The translations under genes and the position numbers were made by a program. Shown here piece by piece: positions 8,615 to 17,073 of a stretch of 64,000 nt of DNA. The stretch is from assembly GCF_019733355.1 (NCBI RefSeq), contig NZ_JAIHLQ010000040.1, positions 1 to 64,000 of the forward strand. The letters run 5' to 3'. Below the pieces are notes generated by a model that was given only the letters and a program-made list of their open reading frames with translations, was not told where the DNA came from and did not search any database. Each line of letters starts with the position of its first letter. Position 1 is the first letter of the stretch. The DNA is from Pseudomonas baetica. GTDB taxonomy: Bacteria; Pseudomonadota; Gammaproteobacteria; Pseudomonadales; Pseudomonadaceae.

Positions 8615-9165
8615 CTCAATCATTAGCCAATCACTACCGTGGAATTCTTCTCGGCGTCGGTGAAAACCCCGACCGCGAAGGACTTCGAGACACGCCCAAG
8701 CGCGCAGCCAAAGCCATGCAGTTCCTGTGCGACGGCTACACGATGAACCTGGAAGAAATCATCAATGGCGCGTTGTTCGAGTCACAGAACGATGAAATGG
8801 TCATCGTTCGCGACATCGAGCTTTACTCGTTGTGCGAACACCACATGCTGCCCTTCATCGGCAAGGCCCATGTGGCCTACATACCGACTGGCCGGGTGTT
8901 GGGGCTGTCGAAAGTGGCCCGAGTGGTCGACATGTTCGCGCGCCGCTTGCAGATCCAGGAAAACCTGACCAGACAGATCGCCGACGCGATCCAGCAAATT
9001 ACCGGTGCTGCGGGTGTGGCCGTGGTCATTGAAGCCAGGCACATGTGCATGATGATGCGCGGTGTGGAAAAGCAGAGCTCGGTCATGACCTCATCGGTCA
9101 TGCTCGGTGCGTTTCGAGAGTCCTCCAGCACACGTCAGGAGTTCCTCCAACTGATCAGCCGATGA
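8611..9165 (+). CDS. folE: GTP cyclohydrolase I
   Basis: A 184-residue enzyme that converts GTP to 7,8-dihydroneopterin triphosphate, the first step to folate and other pterins. The zinc/catalytic motif [18 protein letters not shown] lies near residue 72. [16 protein letters not shown] and a second zinc Cys in [10 protein letters not shown] are also present. The length fits the short bacterial form. The start at 8611 is fixed by the ATGA overlap with DUF393. Its place in an operon with a photolyase suggests a special paralogue making a pterin antenna cofactor, not the housekeeping folate gene; that is inference. Confidence 0.95.
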   Translation: MTQSLANHYRGILLGVGENPDREGLRDTPKRAAKAMQFLCDGYTMNLEEIINGALFESQNDEMVIVRDIELYSLCEHHMLPFIGKAHVAYIPTGRVLGLSKVARVVDMFARRLQIQENLTRQIADAIQQITGAAGVAVVIEARHMCMMMRGVEKQSSVMTSSVMLGAFRESSSTRQEFLQLISR

Positions 9166-9211
9166 CAGTGACTTAATTGTTGGTTTGTCGATTCAAATGC
9201 GCCGACAAACC

Positions 9212-9235
9212 TGTACACGCATAAGTATCTGTACA
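9212..9235. promoter_or_regulatory. Paired TGTACA element
   Basis: Two TGTACA hexamers are separated by 12 bp, in the gap between folE and the DUF3833 gene. Together with the element at 8135-8153 this may be a second promoter site of the same regulator. It is supported only by pattern. Confidence 0.35.
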
Positions 9236-9289
9236 AGCCTTTCAAAGGGATGTTCTCCACGTTCACCCGTGTATTCAGGGAGTAAAGCA

Positions 9290-9832
9290 ATGGCCCGTTT
9301 TTTGGTTTTACTGGCATTGGTGCTAAGCGTCACGAGCTGCGGCAGCGTCGATGTCGGTCGCTATGCCGACCAGCAACCGGCCCTAAACCTTGAGCATTTC
9401 TTCAGCAAACCCGTCAAAGCCTGGGGGATGTTTCAAAAGCGCTCAGGCGAGGTTGTCAAACGTTTTGAGGTCAATATCCAGAGCCATCGCGAGGGTCATG
9501 ACCTGATTCTCGACGAGCGCTTCCTCTACAGCGATGGCACTCGCGAGCGTCGTGTCTGGACCCTGACGCCAGAAGGTGCAGGCCATTGGCGCGGTCGCGC
9601 TGGCGATGTCGTGGGCGAGGCCAAAGGTGAAGTGGCCGGCAACGCATTACGTTGGCGCTATGTCCTGAGCCTCCCGGTCGATGGCTCCGTTTATGAAGTG
9701 AACATGGATGATTGGATGTACCAGATGGACGAGGACACGCTGATCAATCGCACCAGCATGTCCAAGTTCGGTGTCGAGATCGGCCAGGTGACATTGTTCT
9801 TCCGCCGCCAGTCCGGGGGAGAAAATCAATGA
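9290..9832 (+). CDS. DUF3833 family lipoprotein
   Basis: A 180-residue lipoprotein. The N-terminal hydrophobic stretch ends in the lipobox-like SVTSC with Cys17. The mature part contains DVGRYADQQPALNLEHFF, an SDGTRERR segment and a DDWMYQMD stretch typical of DUF3833. It is probably anchored to the outer or inner membrane on the periplasmic side. ATG at 9290 is chosen because AGGGAG precedes it by 7 bp and the signal peptide starts there. It overlaps the SDR gene by ATGA. DUF3833 genes recur next to photolyase, SDR and folE genes in pseudomonads; the function is not known. Confidence 0.8.
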   Translation: MARFLVLLALVLSVTSCGSVDVGRYADQQPALNLEHFFSKPVKAWGMFQKRSGEVVKRFEVNIQSHREGHDLILDERFLYSDGTRERRVWTLTPEGAGHWRGRAGDVVGEAKGEVAGNALRWRYVLSLPVDGSVYEVNMDDWMYQMDEDTLINRTSMSKFGVEIGQVTLFFRRQSGGENQ

Positions 9833-10539
9833 GTGATTCGCTCACCATGACCTCCCTGGGCGACGGCTACCGCGCCCTGGTGATCGGCGCCAGCGGCGCA
9901 CTCGGCACAGCCTTCTGTGAGTGGCTCAAACACGACCCACGGTGTGCAAGCGTGCGGGAACTGGGGCGCAAGACCGATCCCGCACTTGACCTGGAACAGC
10001 CCGAGACAATCGCCAACGCCGCCGCCGAACTGGCCACAGAAGCGCCGTACCAGTTGATCGTGCACGCTGCGGGCCTGCTGCATCGCGACACCCTCAAACC
10101 GGAAAAAAGTTACAGCACCATGGAAGACGCCGCGCTGCAGGCCGTTTTTCAAGTGAACACGCTGGGACCTGCGATGGTCTTGCGGCACTTTCTGCCACTG
10201 CTCGATCCCCAAGGGGCGATGGCAATGCTCTCGGCCAAGGTCGGCAGCATCGGCGATAACCGTTTGGGTGGCTGGTACGCCTATCGCGCCTCCAAGGCTG
10301 CGCTGAACATGCTGATCAAAACCGCTGCCATCGAACTGGCCCGCACCCGCCCGCACAGCCGCTTGCTGAGCCTGCATCCAGGCACGGTGGTTTCGGCGCT
10401 GTCGCAACCTTTTCGCGGTGCATCGGCGGCCCGACCGGCCAGCGTCGCAACCCATGAACTATTGACCCTGATCGACCGCCTGACGCCGGCAGACAGCGGC
10501 CATTTTTTTGCCTACGACGGAGAACGCCTACCCTGGTAG
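9829..10539 (+). CDS. Short-chain dehydrogenase/reductase
   Basis: A 236-residue SDR with the cofactor motif VIGASGALG near residue 18, an AAG segment (IVHAAGLLH) and the catalytic YAYRASKAAL motif (Tyr-x3-Lys). It is close in size and layout to the CsgA/C-factor-like SDRs. The translation start at 9829 overlaps the previous stop (ATGA) and follows a GGGGGAG ribosome site. The substrate is unknown. The operon setting with folE raises the possibility of a pterin reductase (sepiapterin- or pteridine-like), but nothing in the sequence proves it. Confidence 0.85.
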   Translation: MSDSLTMTSLGDGYRALVIGASGALGTAFCEWLKHDPRCASVRELGRKTDPALDLEQPETIANAAAELATEAPYQLIVHAAGLLHRDTLKPEKSYSTMEDAALQAVFQVNTLGPAMVLRHFLPLLDPQGAMAMLSAKVGSIGDNRLGGWYAYRASKAALNMLIKTAAIELARTRPHSRLLSLHPGTVVSALSQPFRGASAARPASVATHELLTLIDRLTPADSGHFFAYDGERLPW

Positions 10540-10553
10540 GCAAGGAGTGATTC

Positions 10554-10856
10554 ATGAATCTGCAAACCCTCACCGAGCACGCCGCCAATAGCGAAATACG
10601 GGAACTGGAACTACTGTCGCTCGAAGGTGGTTTTTATCTGGCACGCATCCGCATGGATCACGGCCAATTCACCTTGCTGGACGATGCCGCCAAACCCATG
10701 CGTCTGCGTTCAATCACTCATCTGCGTGACTTGTTGCAAACCGTTCCGGCCTTTCCCTGCGTGTTGGTGCAGCAATGTGTGCACGACGAAATGTGCGGCC
10801 GGGACACAGGCCCTGTCGAAGAACTGCGCCTGCCTTTTTCGCTGACACCTCCTTGA
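10554..10856 (+). CDS. Small conserved protein, DUF6482-like
   Basis: A 100-residue soluble protein with no signal peptide or membrane segment. It contains LEGGFYLARI and a central LRDLLQTVP stretch, and two Cys near the C-terminus (VQQCVHDEMCG). It starts 14 bp after the SDR gene, preceded by AAGGAG, and ends 28 bp before the photolyase. I think it belongs to the family annotated DUF6482 in pseudomonads, but this is from memory of the family and not certain. No function can be given. Confidence 0.65.
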   Translation: MNLQTLTEHAANSEIRELELLSLEGGFYLARIRMDHGQFTLLDDAAKPMRLRSITHLRDLLQTVPAFPCVLVQQCVHDEMCGRDTGPVEELRLPFSLTPP

Positions 10857-10884
10857 TGAACCGCACGCTGCCGGACCGCACCGA

Positions 10885-12423
10885 ATGAGCAAGGTCAATC
10901 GCCTGTGCCTGATCCTCGGCGATCAACTGTCGTTTGACCTGGCCTCATTGCAAGGTCTCGATCCCGAACGTGATGCGGTACTGATGGTCGAGGTGATGGA
11001 GGAAGCCAGCCATGTGCCTCATCATCCGCAGAAGATCGCGCTGATCTTCAGCGCCATGCGGCATTTCGCCCAGGCGCTGCAGGCCAGAGGCGTACGTGTC
11101 GAGTACGTCCCCCTTGATGACCCGCACAACAGCGGATCGGTGCCGGGGGAATTACGCCGCTGGCAGGACCTGCTGCAAGCGGACGAACTGCACGTCACCG
11201 AATGCGGCGACTGGCGCCTCGAACAATCTCTCAAGGAATGCGGCTCAGCCATTGACTGGCATGCCGACACGCGTTTTCTGTGCAGTCGTGCCGAATTCAG
11301 CGCGTGGGCGGCCGGCAAAAAACAGCTGCGCATGGAGTTTTTCTACCGCGAGATGCGCCGCAAGAGCGGATTACTGCTCAATGGCGACGGCACGCCGGTC
11401 GGCGGCGCGTGGAACTTTGACGCCGAAAACCGCAAAGCCTTGCCCAAAGGAGTGAAAGCGCCCTACCCGGCGCGGTTTTCCGACGACGCCATCACTCGCG
11501 ACGTGCTTGCACTGGTCAAAGAGCGCTTCAGCAGCCACTACGGCTCTCTGGACAATTTCAACTATCCGGTCACACATGCCGACGCCCAAGCGTTATGGGA
11601 TTACTTTCTGGACTATGGTCTGGCCGGGTTCGGCGATTACCAGGATGCCATGGCCAGCGACGAGCCCTTTGTGTTCCATGCGCGGATCAGCGCAGCGCTC
11701 AATATCGGTCTGTTGGATTTACGTCAACTGTGCAGCGACGTTGAGTCGGCTTACAGGTCTGGCCGCATCCCATTGAATGCAGCCGAGGGGTTCATTCGGC
11801 AATTGATCGGCTGGCGGGAATATGTGCGAGGGGTTTACTGGCTGAAGATGCCTGACTATGCCCAAGGTAATTCATTTGGTAACCACCGGGCCTTGCCGGC
11901 GTTCTACTGGACGGGCGAAACGCAGATGAACTGCATGCGCCATGCGATCGGTCAAAGCCTCAAACATGCCTATGCCCACCACATCCAGAGGCTCATGGTC
12001 ACGGGCAATTTTGCCTTGCTCACCGGCATCGCACCGAGCCAGATCTGCGATTGGTACCTGGCGATCTACATGGACGCGTTCGACTGGGTGGAACTGCCCA
12101 ATACCCTGGGCATGGTCATGCACGCTGACGGTGGTTATCTCGGCTCCAAGCCTTATTGCGCGAGCGGCCAGTACATCAATCGAATGTCTGACTACTGTCG
12201 CGGCTGTGCCTACAAAGTCAGCGAAAGCACGGCTGACAACGCCTGCCCTTTCAATGCGCTGTACTGGCATTTCCTGATGCGCCACGGCGATCTTCTACGC
12301 GGTAATCAGCGCATGAGCATGATGTACAAAAACCTCGACCGCATGCCGCAAGCCAAGCAACAAGCGCTTTGGCAGCGGGGGCAGAAACTGCTCGACACAC
12401 TGGACCGTGGCGAGCCGCTATAA
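10885..12423 (+). CDS. FeS-type cryptochrome/photolyase (CryPro, PhrB/CryB class)
   Basis: A 512-residue flavoprotein of the FeS-BCP class. The N-terminal antenna-binding domain starts LILGDQLSFDL; the C-terminal FAD domain includes NCMRHAIGQSLKHAYAHHIQ and MVTGNFALL. Four cysteines that would hold a 4Fe-4S cluster are Cys350, Cys438, Cys441 and Cys454, the same numbers as in Agrobacterium PhrB. Members repair (6-4) photoproducts or act as blue-light sensors, usually with 6,7-dimethyl-8-ribityllumazine as antenna. It is the last gene of the operon that begins with DUF393 and folE. Homologues are called phrB or cryB; I leave the symbol open because phrB also names the classical CPD photolyase. 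Confidence 0.93.
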   Translation: MSKVNRLCLILGDQLSFDLASLQGLDPERDAVLMVEVMEEASHVPHHPQKIALIFSAMRHFAQALQARGVRVEYVPLDDPHNSGSVPGELRRWQDLLQADELHVTECGDWRLEQSLKECGSAIDWHADTRFLCSRAEFSAWAAGKKQLRMEFFYREMRRKSGLLLNGDGTPVGGAWNFDAENRKALPKGVKAPYPARFSDDAITRDVLALVKERFSSHYGSLDNFNYPVTHADAQALWDYFLDYGLAGFGDYQDAMASDEPFVFHARISAALNIGLLDLRQLCSDVESAYRSGRIPLNAAEGFIRQLIGWREYVRGVYWLKMPDYAQGNSFGNHRALPAFYWTGETQMNCMRHAIGQSLKHAYAHHIQRLMVTGNFALLTGIAPSQICDWYLAIYMDAFDWVELPNTLGMVMHADGGYLGSKPYCASGQYINRMSDYCRGCAYKVSESTADNACPFNALYWHFLMRHGDLLRGNQRMSMMYKNLDRMPQAKQQALWQRGQKLLDTLDRGEPL

Positions 12424-12545
12424 AACGCGGCGTCCTTCCCCGTACGGGTGCAACTTAAACACCAGGTGACGTGTCAATGTGAGAATTCCCGGTGTACGTT
12501 TGAGCCGCGTTGAATGAACTCACCCAAAAATCAAGAAGGCCCCCC

Positions 12546-14720
12546 GTGGTGGAAATTCTGAAGCACTTTACTCGCGAGGAGCTTGAGGCAGAGGTCATGC
12601 GTCTGCGCCTGCTTCTGGAGAGCAGCGCAGCAGCATCACCGGATATGGCCGCCCAGCTTGCCGCCAGCCGAGCGGCGCTTGCCAGTAGCGAGGCGCGTTT
12701 CAGCACCATCCTGGAAACCATTGAGGCCGCGTTCGCGATCGTCAAAGTCAAATTCGACGCTGACGATCGCCCCGTCGATTACTACTTCGTCGAGGCCAAC
12801 CCTGCGTTCGAACGTCAATGCGGCGTCAACCTGCGAGGTAAGTGGGTCACCGAGTTCGCCCCCAACCTGGAGAGTTTCTGGTTCGAGACTTACGGGCACG
12901 TGGCCAAGACCGGCGAGCCGGCCAACTTCGAAAACTACGCCAATACCTTTGAACGCTGGTTCGATGTTCGCGCCGTGCGTGTCGGCGATCCTGCCGATCG
13001 ACAAATCGCGATTTTCTTCAGCGACGTCACCCAACGCCGAGACGCCGAGGAGCGCCTGCGAGTCAGCGAGGCGGTAGCGCGTGAAAACGTCGAGCGCGTG
13101 CAACTGGCCCTCGCCGCCGGGGCCATTATCGGGACTTGGCATTGGGACTTGCCCACAGATTGCTTCACCATGGATGAGTCCTTTGCCAGGATTTTTGACC
13201 TTGATCCCGCGTTGGGCCGCATCGGTCTGAGCCTGGAACAAGTCGTGATGACCGTACACCCCGATGACCGGGACGGGCTTACGGCCGCGATCAACGAAGC
13301 GATTGCCCGCGGCGGCGCCTACTCCCATCAGTATCGTGTGCGCCGCGCTGACGGAACATACAACTGGATCGAGGCCAACGGACGCGTCGAGTGCGCCGAT
13401 GACGGCACCCCGTTGCGTTTTCCCGGCGTACTCATCGATGTTGAGGATCGACGCAATGTCGAGGCCGAGCGCGACCGGGCCAACGCCGCGTTGCGCGCGC
13501 TCAACGACACACTGGAACAACGCGTATCGACGCGCACAGCCGAACTCATGCAAACCGAGGAAAAACTGCGCCAGTCGCAGAAGATGGAAGCGGTCGGGCA
13601 ACTGACCGGGGGCTTGGCCCATGATTTCAACAACCTGCTGGCCGGCATCTCGGCGGCGTTGGAATTAATGGGAAAGCGCATCGCCCAAGGCCGTCTGAAA
13701 GACGTCGATAAGTACATGGTCACCGCCCAAGGCGCCACCAAACGTGCGGCGGCCCTGACCCATCGACTGCTGGCTTTCTCGCGACGCCAGACACTCGATC
13801 CGCGGCCGACGGATGTCAATTCCCTGATCCTCGGAATGACCGAGTTGATCCAGCGCACCGTCGGCCCCGCCATCCGCTTGAAGACCGTCGCGGCGCCCGA
13901 ACTGTGGCCGACACTGGTTGATGCCAGTCAACTGGAAAACGCACTGCTGAATCTGTGCATCAACGCCCGCGACGCCATGCCTGACGGCGGGCGTATCACG
14001 GTCGAGACGGCCAATCGCACAATGGACTCTGCGTCGGCCCGCGCGCTGGACATGCCCGAAGGCGAGTACTTGTCCCTGTGTGTCACTGATACCGGCACAG
14101 GCATGACGCCCGAGGTCATTGCCAAAGCCTTCGACCCATTTTTTACCACCAAGCCTCTGGGCCAGGGCACCGGCCTGGGGCTGTCGATGATCTACGGATT
14201 CACCAAGCAATCCGGCGGTCAGGTAAGGGTGCATTCGCAAGAGGGCCAAGGCACCACGATGAGTCTCTACCTGCCAAGGTACTGCGGCGAAACGCGGGCA
14301 AATCAGGATGCCACGCACAACGCGACAACGCCGCTTGCCAAGTCAGGCGGGACAATTCTGATTGTCGACGACGAACCCTCCGTGCGCATGTTGATTTGCG
14401 ACGTGCTGGGCGAACTCGGTTATAACCTGCTGGAAGCCGCCGACAGCGTCGAAGGACTCGAAGCATTACGCTCCAGCGCACACATCGATCTGCTCATCAC
14501 CGATGTCGGTTTGCCCGGCGGTATGAATGGGCGACAGATGGCCGATGCAGGCAGAGAAATCCGCCCGAGACTAAAAACGCTATTCATTACCGGCTACGCA
14601 GAAAACGCCGTCATTGGCAGCGCGCAACTTGGGCCGGGGATGCAAGTGCTGACCAAGCCGTTTGCGGTTGACGCATTGATTTCGCGCGTCATTACCCTGA
14701 TGTCGACTAACGTTGAGTGA
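12546..14720 (+). CDS. PAS-domain hybrid histidine kinase / response regulator
   Basis: About 724 residues and apparently soluble, with no membrane segment. Order: an N-terminal coiled region; a PAS-like domain (about 50-165); a second PAS with PAC (about 180-305, with ALAAGAIIGTWHW); a coiled linker; HisKA with phospho-His near residue 359 in GGLAHDFNNLL; HATPase (DTGTGMTPEV, then GQGTGLGLSM); and a C-terminal receiver (ILIVDDEPSVR, LLITDVGLPGG). GTG at 12546 follows AAGAAGG at good spacing; an upstream TTG at 12510 lacks a ribosome site. It follows the photolyase by 122 bp in the same direction, so a light or redox input is conceivable but not shown. Confidence 0.9.
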   Translation: MVEILKHFTREELEAEVMRLRLLLESSAAASPDMAAQLAASRAALASSEARFSTILETIEAAFAIVKVKFDADDRPVDYYFVEANPAFERQCGVNLRGKWVTEFAPNLESFWFETYGHVAKTGEPANFENYANTFERWFDVRAVRVGDPADRQIAIFFSDVTQRRDAEERLRVSEAVARENVERVQLALAAGAIIGTWHWDLPTDCFTMDESFARIFDLDPALGRIGLSLEQVVMTVHPDDRDGLTAAINEAIARGGAYSHQYRVRRADGTYNWIEANGRVECADDGTPLRFPGVLIDVEDRRNVEAERDRANAALRALNDTLEQRVSTRTAELMQTEEKLRQSQKMEAVGQLTGGLAHDFNNLLAGISAALELMGKRIAQGRLKDVDKYMVTAQGATKRAAALTHRLLAFSRRQTLDPRPTDVNSLILGMTELIQRTVGPAIRLKTVAAPELWPTLVDASQLENALLNLCINARDAMPDGGRITVETANRTMDSASARALDMPEGEYLSLCVTDTGTGMTPEVIAKAFDPFFTTKPLGQGTGLGLSMIYGFTKQSGGQVRVHSQEGQGTTMSLYLPRYCGETRANQDATHNATTPLAKSGGTILIVDDEPSVRMLICDVLGELGYNLLEAADSVEGLEALRSSAHIDLLITDVGLPGGMNGRQMADAGREIRPRLKTLFITGYAENAVIGSAQLGPGMQVLTKPFAVDALISRVITLMSTNVE

Positions 14721-14770
14721 AGCCGCCGTGAACATTCTTCTAGAGCGCGGCAAAAAACTGTTGCAACGTA

Positions 14771-14798
14771 AAAAGCCTGCTTTTCAGGGCAGGCTTTT
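14771..14798. terminator. Bidirectional terminator
   Basis: The stem AAAAGCCTGC/GCAGGCTTTT has an 8-nt loop. A-rich and T-rich tails let it serve both the hybrid kinase (+) and the convergent hydrolase (-). Confidence 0.85.
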
Positions 14799-14815
14799 CG
14801 TGTGACGCGGCTCGC

Positions 14816-15448
14816 TTACTTCTGTTGAGACGTCAGCGCCGCATAGCCATTCATCAAATTGCGGTAGTTCGGAATCCGCTGCGACAGCAAATGACCCAAA
14901 CCTTCAATGTCGTTACGCCAGTCGCGGTGCAGTTCACAGGCCACCGAGAACCAGTTCATCATCTGCGCGCCGGCCTGGGTCATGCGACTCCACGCAGCTT
15001 GTTGCACGGTGGTGTTGAAAGTGCCGGACGCATCAGTCACCACGAACACATCAAACCCCTCCGCCAGCGCCGACAGGGTCGGAAACGCTACGCACACATC
15101 CGTCACCACACCGGCGATGATGATCTGTTTGCGACCGGTGGCTTTGATTGCTTTGACGAAGTCTTCGTTGTCCCAGGCGTTGATCTGCCCTGGGCGAGCG
15201 ATGTAAGGCGCATCGGGGAACATCTCTTTCAATTCCGACACCAGCGGACCGTTCGGGCCTTGCTCGAAACTGGTGGTGAGGATGGTCGGCAACTGGAAGA
15301 ACTTCGCCAGATCGGCCAGCGCCAGCACGTTGTTCTTGAACTCGTTCGGCGAGAAGTCCTGCACCAGAGAAATCAAACCGGTCTGGTGATCAACCAGCAG
15401 CACTACGGCGTCGTCTTTGTTGAGGCGGTTATAGGTTGGAGTGTTCAT
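14816..15448 (-). CDS. ycaC: Isochorismatase-family hydrolase, YcaC type
   Basis: A 210-residue cysteine hydrolase. The expected catalytic residues are Asp20 (LLVDHQTG) and Cys119 (VVTDVCVAF), and the neighbouring VVTDASGTFN stretch is also typical. The family forms octameric or larger soluble assemblies. E. coli and P. aeruginosa YcaC are structurally known but have no firmly assigned substrate. It is a monocistronic leftward gene with a shared terminator. No regulator is adjacent. Confidence 0.85.
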   Translation of the reverse strand: MNTPTYNRLNKDDAVVLLVDHQTGLISLVQDFSPNEFKNNVLALADLAKFFQLPTILTTSFEQGPNGPLVSELKEMFPDAPYIARPGQINAWDNEDFVKAIKATGRKQIIIAGVVTDVCVAFPTLSALAEGFDVFVVTDASGTFNTTVQQAAWSRMTQAGAQMMNWFSVACELHRDWRNDIEGLGHLLSQRIPNYRNLMNGYAALTSQQK

Positions 15449-15841
15449 CTGTGCATTCCTTTTTAGTTGTAGGGGTTCTTGTTGCGTTCAAGATGGGCAC
15501 AGATTACTGACGCACCGGGGCGAGATAAATCGGCTGAAAAGCGTTTAACTGTCAACTCAGAAAGGACAATTGGTATTGGATAAAGGGCGGTGACTTCAGA
15601 GCCAATCTATTCGAACTCCTGGCACGGACCCGTCCTCAGCGACGACCTCGGAACGTCAAATCTGCAGGAGGCTATCGCGCTATCTCTCGTCACTTTTTCT
15701 TACACCTTTTGTCACCCTGCGACACCCTGTCCGCCGATCCGCAGCCGGCGTCTGCCTTCAGTTTGGTATGATGCGCCGCTTTTACGGTTAACCCCCCCCC
15801 GCCAGTCCTGCCGACTGACGGGCTGCAAAAGGCGGTATTAG
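15449..15841. other. Divergent intergenic region, ycaC / SCO gene
   Basis: About 393 bp with no credible gene. It holds the promoters of two divergent units. A likely -10 (TATGAT, 15767-15772) for the SCO gene is followed by a run of nine C at 15792-15800 and the ribosome site AAGGCGG. Nothing else stands out. Confidence 0.55.
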
Positions 15842-16447
15842 ATGACGGCTTTGTTGACTCGCCGCAAGGTGCTTGCGGGAATGGGCGTGCTCGGGCTTGG
15901 CCTGCTCGCCGGCTGCGACACCCGCGGCCAACTGTCTTACAAGTACGGCAAGGATCTGAGTAACAAGATCATGGGACGCACCTTCAAGCTTAAGAACACC
16001 GAAGGCGAGACCATGACGCTGTCGAGCTTTCGCGGCATGATGCCAATGGTGTTCTTCGGCTTCACCCAGTGCCCGGCGGTCTGCCCGACGACCCTGGCCC
16101 GCGCGGCGAAAATCAAAAAACTCATGGGCAGAGACGGCGACCGCTTGCAGGTGATCTTCATCACTCTGGATCCCGAGCGCGACACGCCAGAAATTCTCGA
16201 CGCCTACATGAAGGCCTTCGACCCGACCTTCGTCGCGCTGTACGGCACACTTGAGGAAACCAAGGCCACGGCCAAGGAATTCGATGTGTTCTTCGAGAAG
16301 GTGCCGGCCGGCGACACCTACACCATCTCGCACACCGCCACCAGTTACGTCTATGACTCGCGCGGCGAACTGCGCGTAGGTCTATCCACATCGCTTTCGG
16401 CAGAAGAATGCACGGAAGATTTGCTTACCGTTATGGAGGTTTGCTGA
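15842..16447 (+). CDS. SCO1/SenC-type copper chaperone lipoprotein
   Basis: A 201-residue thioredoxin-fold protein. The N-terminus has TRRKVLAG, a hydrophobic stretch and a lipobox LLAGC with Cys25; the twin arginine hints at Tat export. The copper site is Cys77 and Cys81 (TQCPAVCP) with His164 (TISHTATS), the standard SCO triad. SCO proteins deliver copper to the CuA centre of cytochrome oxidase or reduce its thiols. The gene overlaps the PCuAC gene by TGATG, a pairing known to work together in CuA loading. No oxidase subunit genes are in the window. Confidence 0.9.
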   Translation: MTALLTRRKVLAGMGVLGLGLLAGCDTRGQLSYKYGKDLSNKIMGRTFKLKNTEGETMTLSSFRGMMPMVFFGFTQCPAVCPTTLARAAKIKKLMGRDGDRLQVIFITLDPERDTPEILDAYMKAFDPTFVALYGTLEETKATAKEFDVFFEKVPAGDTYTISHTATSYVYDSRGELRVGLSTSLSAEECTEDLLTVMEVC

Positions 16448-16926
16448 TGCACCCCGTTCTGAACAACATCAAACGCACCGTTTTCGCCCTTTCGTTGATG
16501 GGCCTGGCGTTTCAGGTCTCGGCGCAGACCCAGGTCGACGACGCCTGGGTACGTGCGACCGTGCCAACCCAGTCCGCCAGCGGCGCGTTCATGACCCTCA
16601 CTGCCGACAGCGACAGCAAGCTGCTCAGCGTCGCTTCGCCAGCGGCCAAAGATGTGCAAATCCATGAAATGAGCATGAAAAACGACGTCATGAGCATGGG
16701 CCCGGTGAAATCGGTCGACCTGCCGGCCGGCAAAGCCGTCCACTTTGACCCGAACGGCTACCACGTCATGCTGATGGGCCTGACGGCTCAGTTGAAAGAA
16801 GGCGAAAGCGTGCCGCTGACCTTGACCGTGGAAAACGCTAAGGGCGAGAAAGAAACCGTTGAAGTGAAAGCTCCGGTGCGCCCGCTGACCAACATGCAAG
16901 GTCATGATCACAGCAAGATGCATTGA
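16447..16926 (+). CDS. PCuAC periplasmic copper chaperone
   Basis: A 159-residue protein with a signal peptide (residues 1 to about 26, ending VSAQ). The copper motif H-x10-M-x21-H-x-M is exact: His73, Met84, His106, Met108. A His/Met-rich tail (GHDHSKMH) may add copper affinity. The family carries Cu(I) in the periplasm and hands it to SCO and then to the CuA site. It is translationally coupled to the SCO gene and followed by a strong terminator, so the pair is a two-gene operon. Confidence 0.93.
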   Translation: MHPVLNNIKRTVFALSLMGLAFQVSAQTQVDDAWVRATVPTQSASGAFMTLTADSDSKLLSVASPAAKDVQIHEMSMKNDVMSMGPVKSVDLPAGKAVHFDPNGYHVMLMGLTAQLKEGESVPLTLTVENAKGEKETVEVKAPVRPLTNMQGHDHSKMH

Positions 16927-16948
16927 TCTGACCTTCAGCAACACCCAC

Positions 16949-16986
16949 GGGGCGGCATGATAGACGATCATGCCGCCCCTTTTTTT
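16949..16986 (+). terminator. Rho-independent terminator
   Basis: The stem GGGGCGGCATGAT/ATCATGCCGCCCC has a 5-nt loop and is followed by seven T. It ends the SCO-PCuAC operon. Confidence 0.95.
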
Positions 16987-16991
16987 GCGGA

Positions 16992-17020
16992 TGTAAAGTT
17001 TATGGAAAGCGTGCTTTACA
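16992..17020. promoter_or_regulatory. TGTAAAG...CTTTACA inverted repeat
   Basis: TGTAAAG and CTTTACA arms are separated by 15 bp, upstream of the membrane protein/Xre pair. It shares the half site with the element at 17043-17060, so both are probable operators of one regulator. Confidence 0.55.
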
Positions 17021-17042
17021 CCAAAAAATTCATCAGCGAGGA

Positions 17043-17060
17043 TGTAAAGGGTCTTTTACA
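17043..17060. promoter_or_regulatory. TGTAAA-N6-TTTACA palindrome
   Basis: TGTAAAGGGTCTTTTACA is 14 bp before the membrane protein ATG and overlaps the region of the ribosome site. The position suits a repressor; the Xre protein encoded two genes on is the obvious candidate. Confidence 0.6.
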
Positions 17061-17073
17061 CAGGAAGTGAAGC

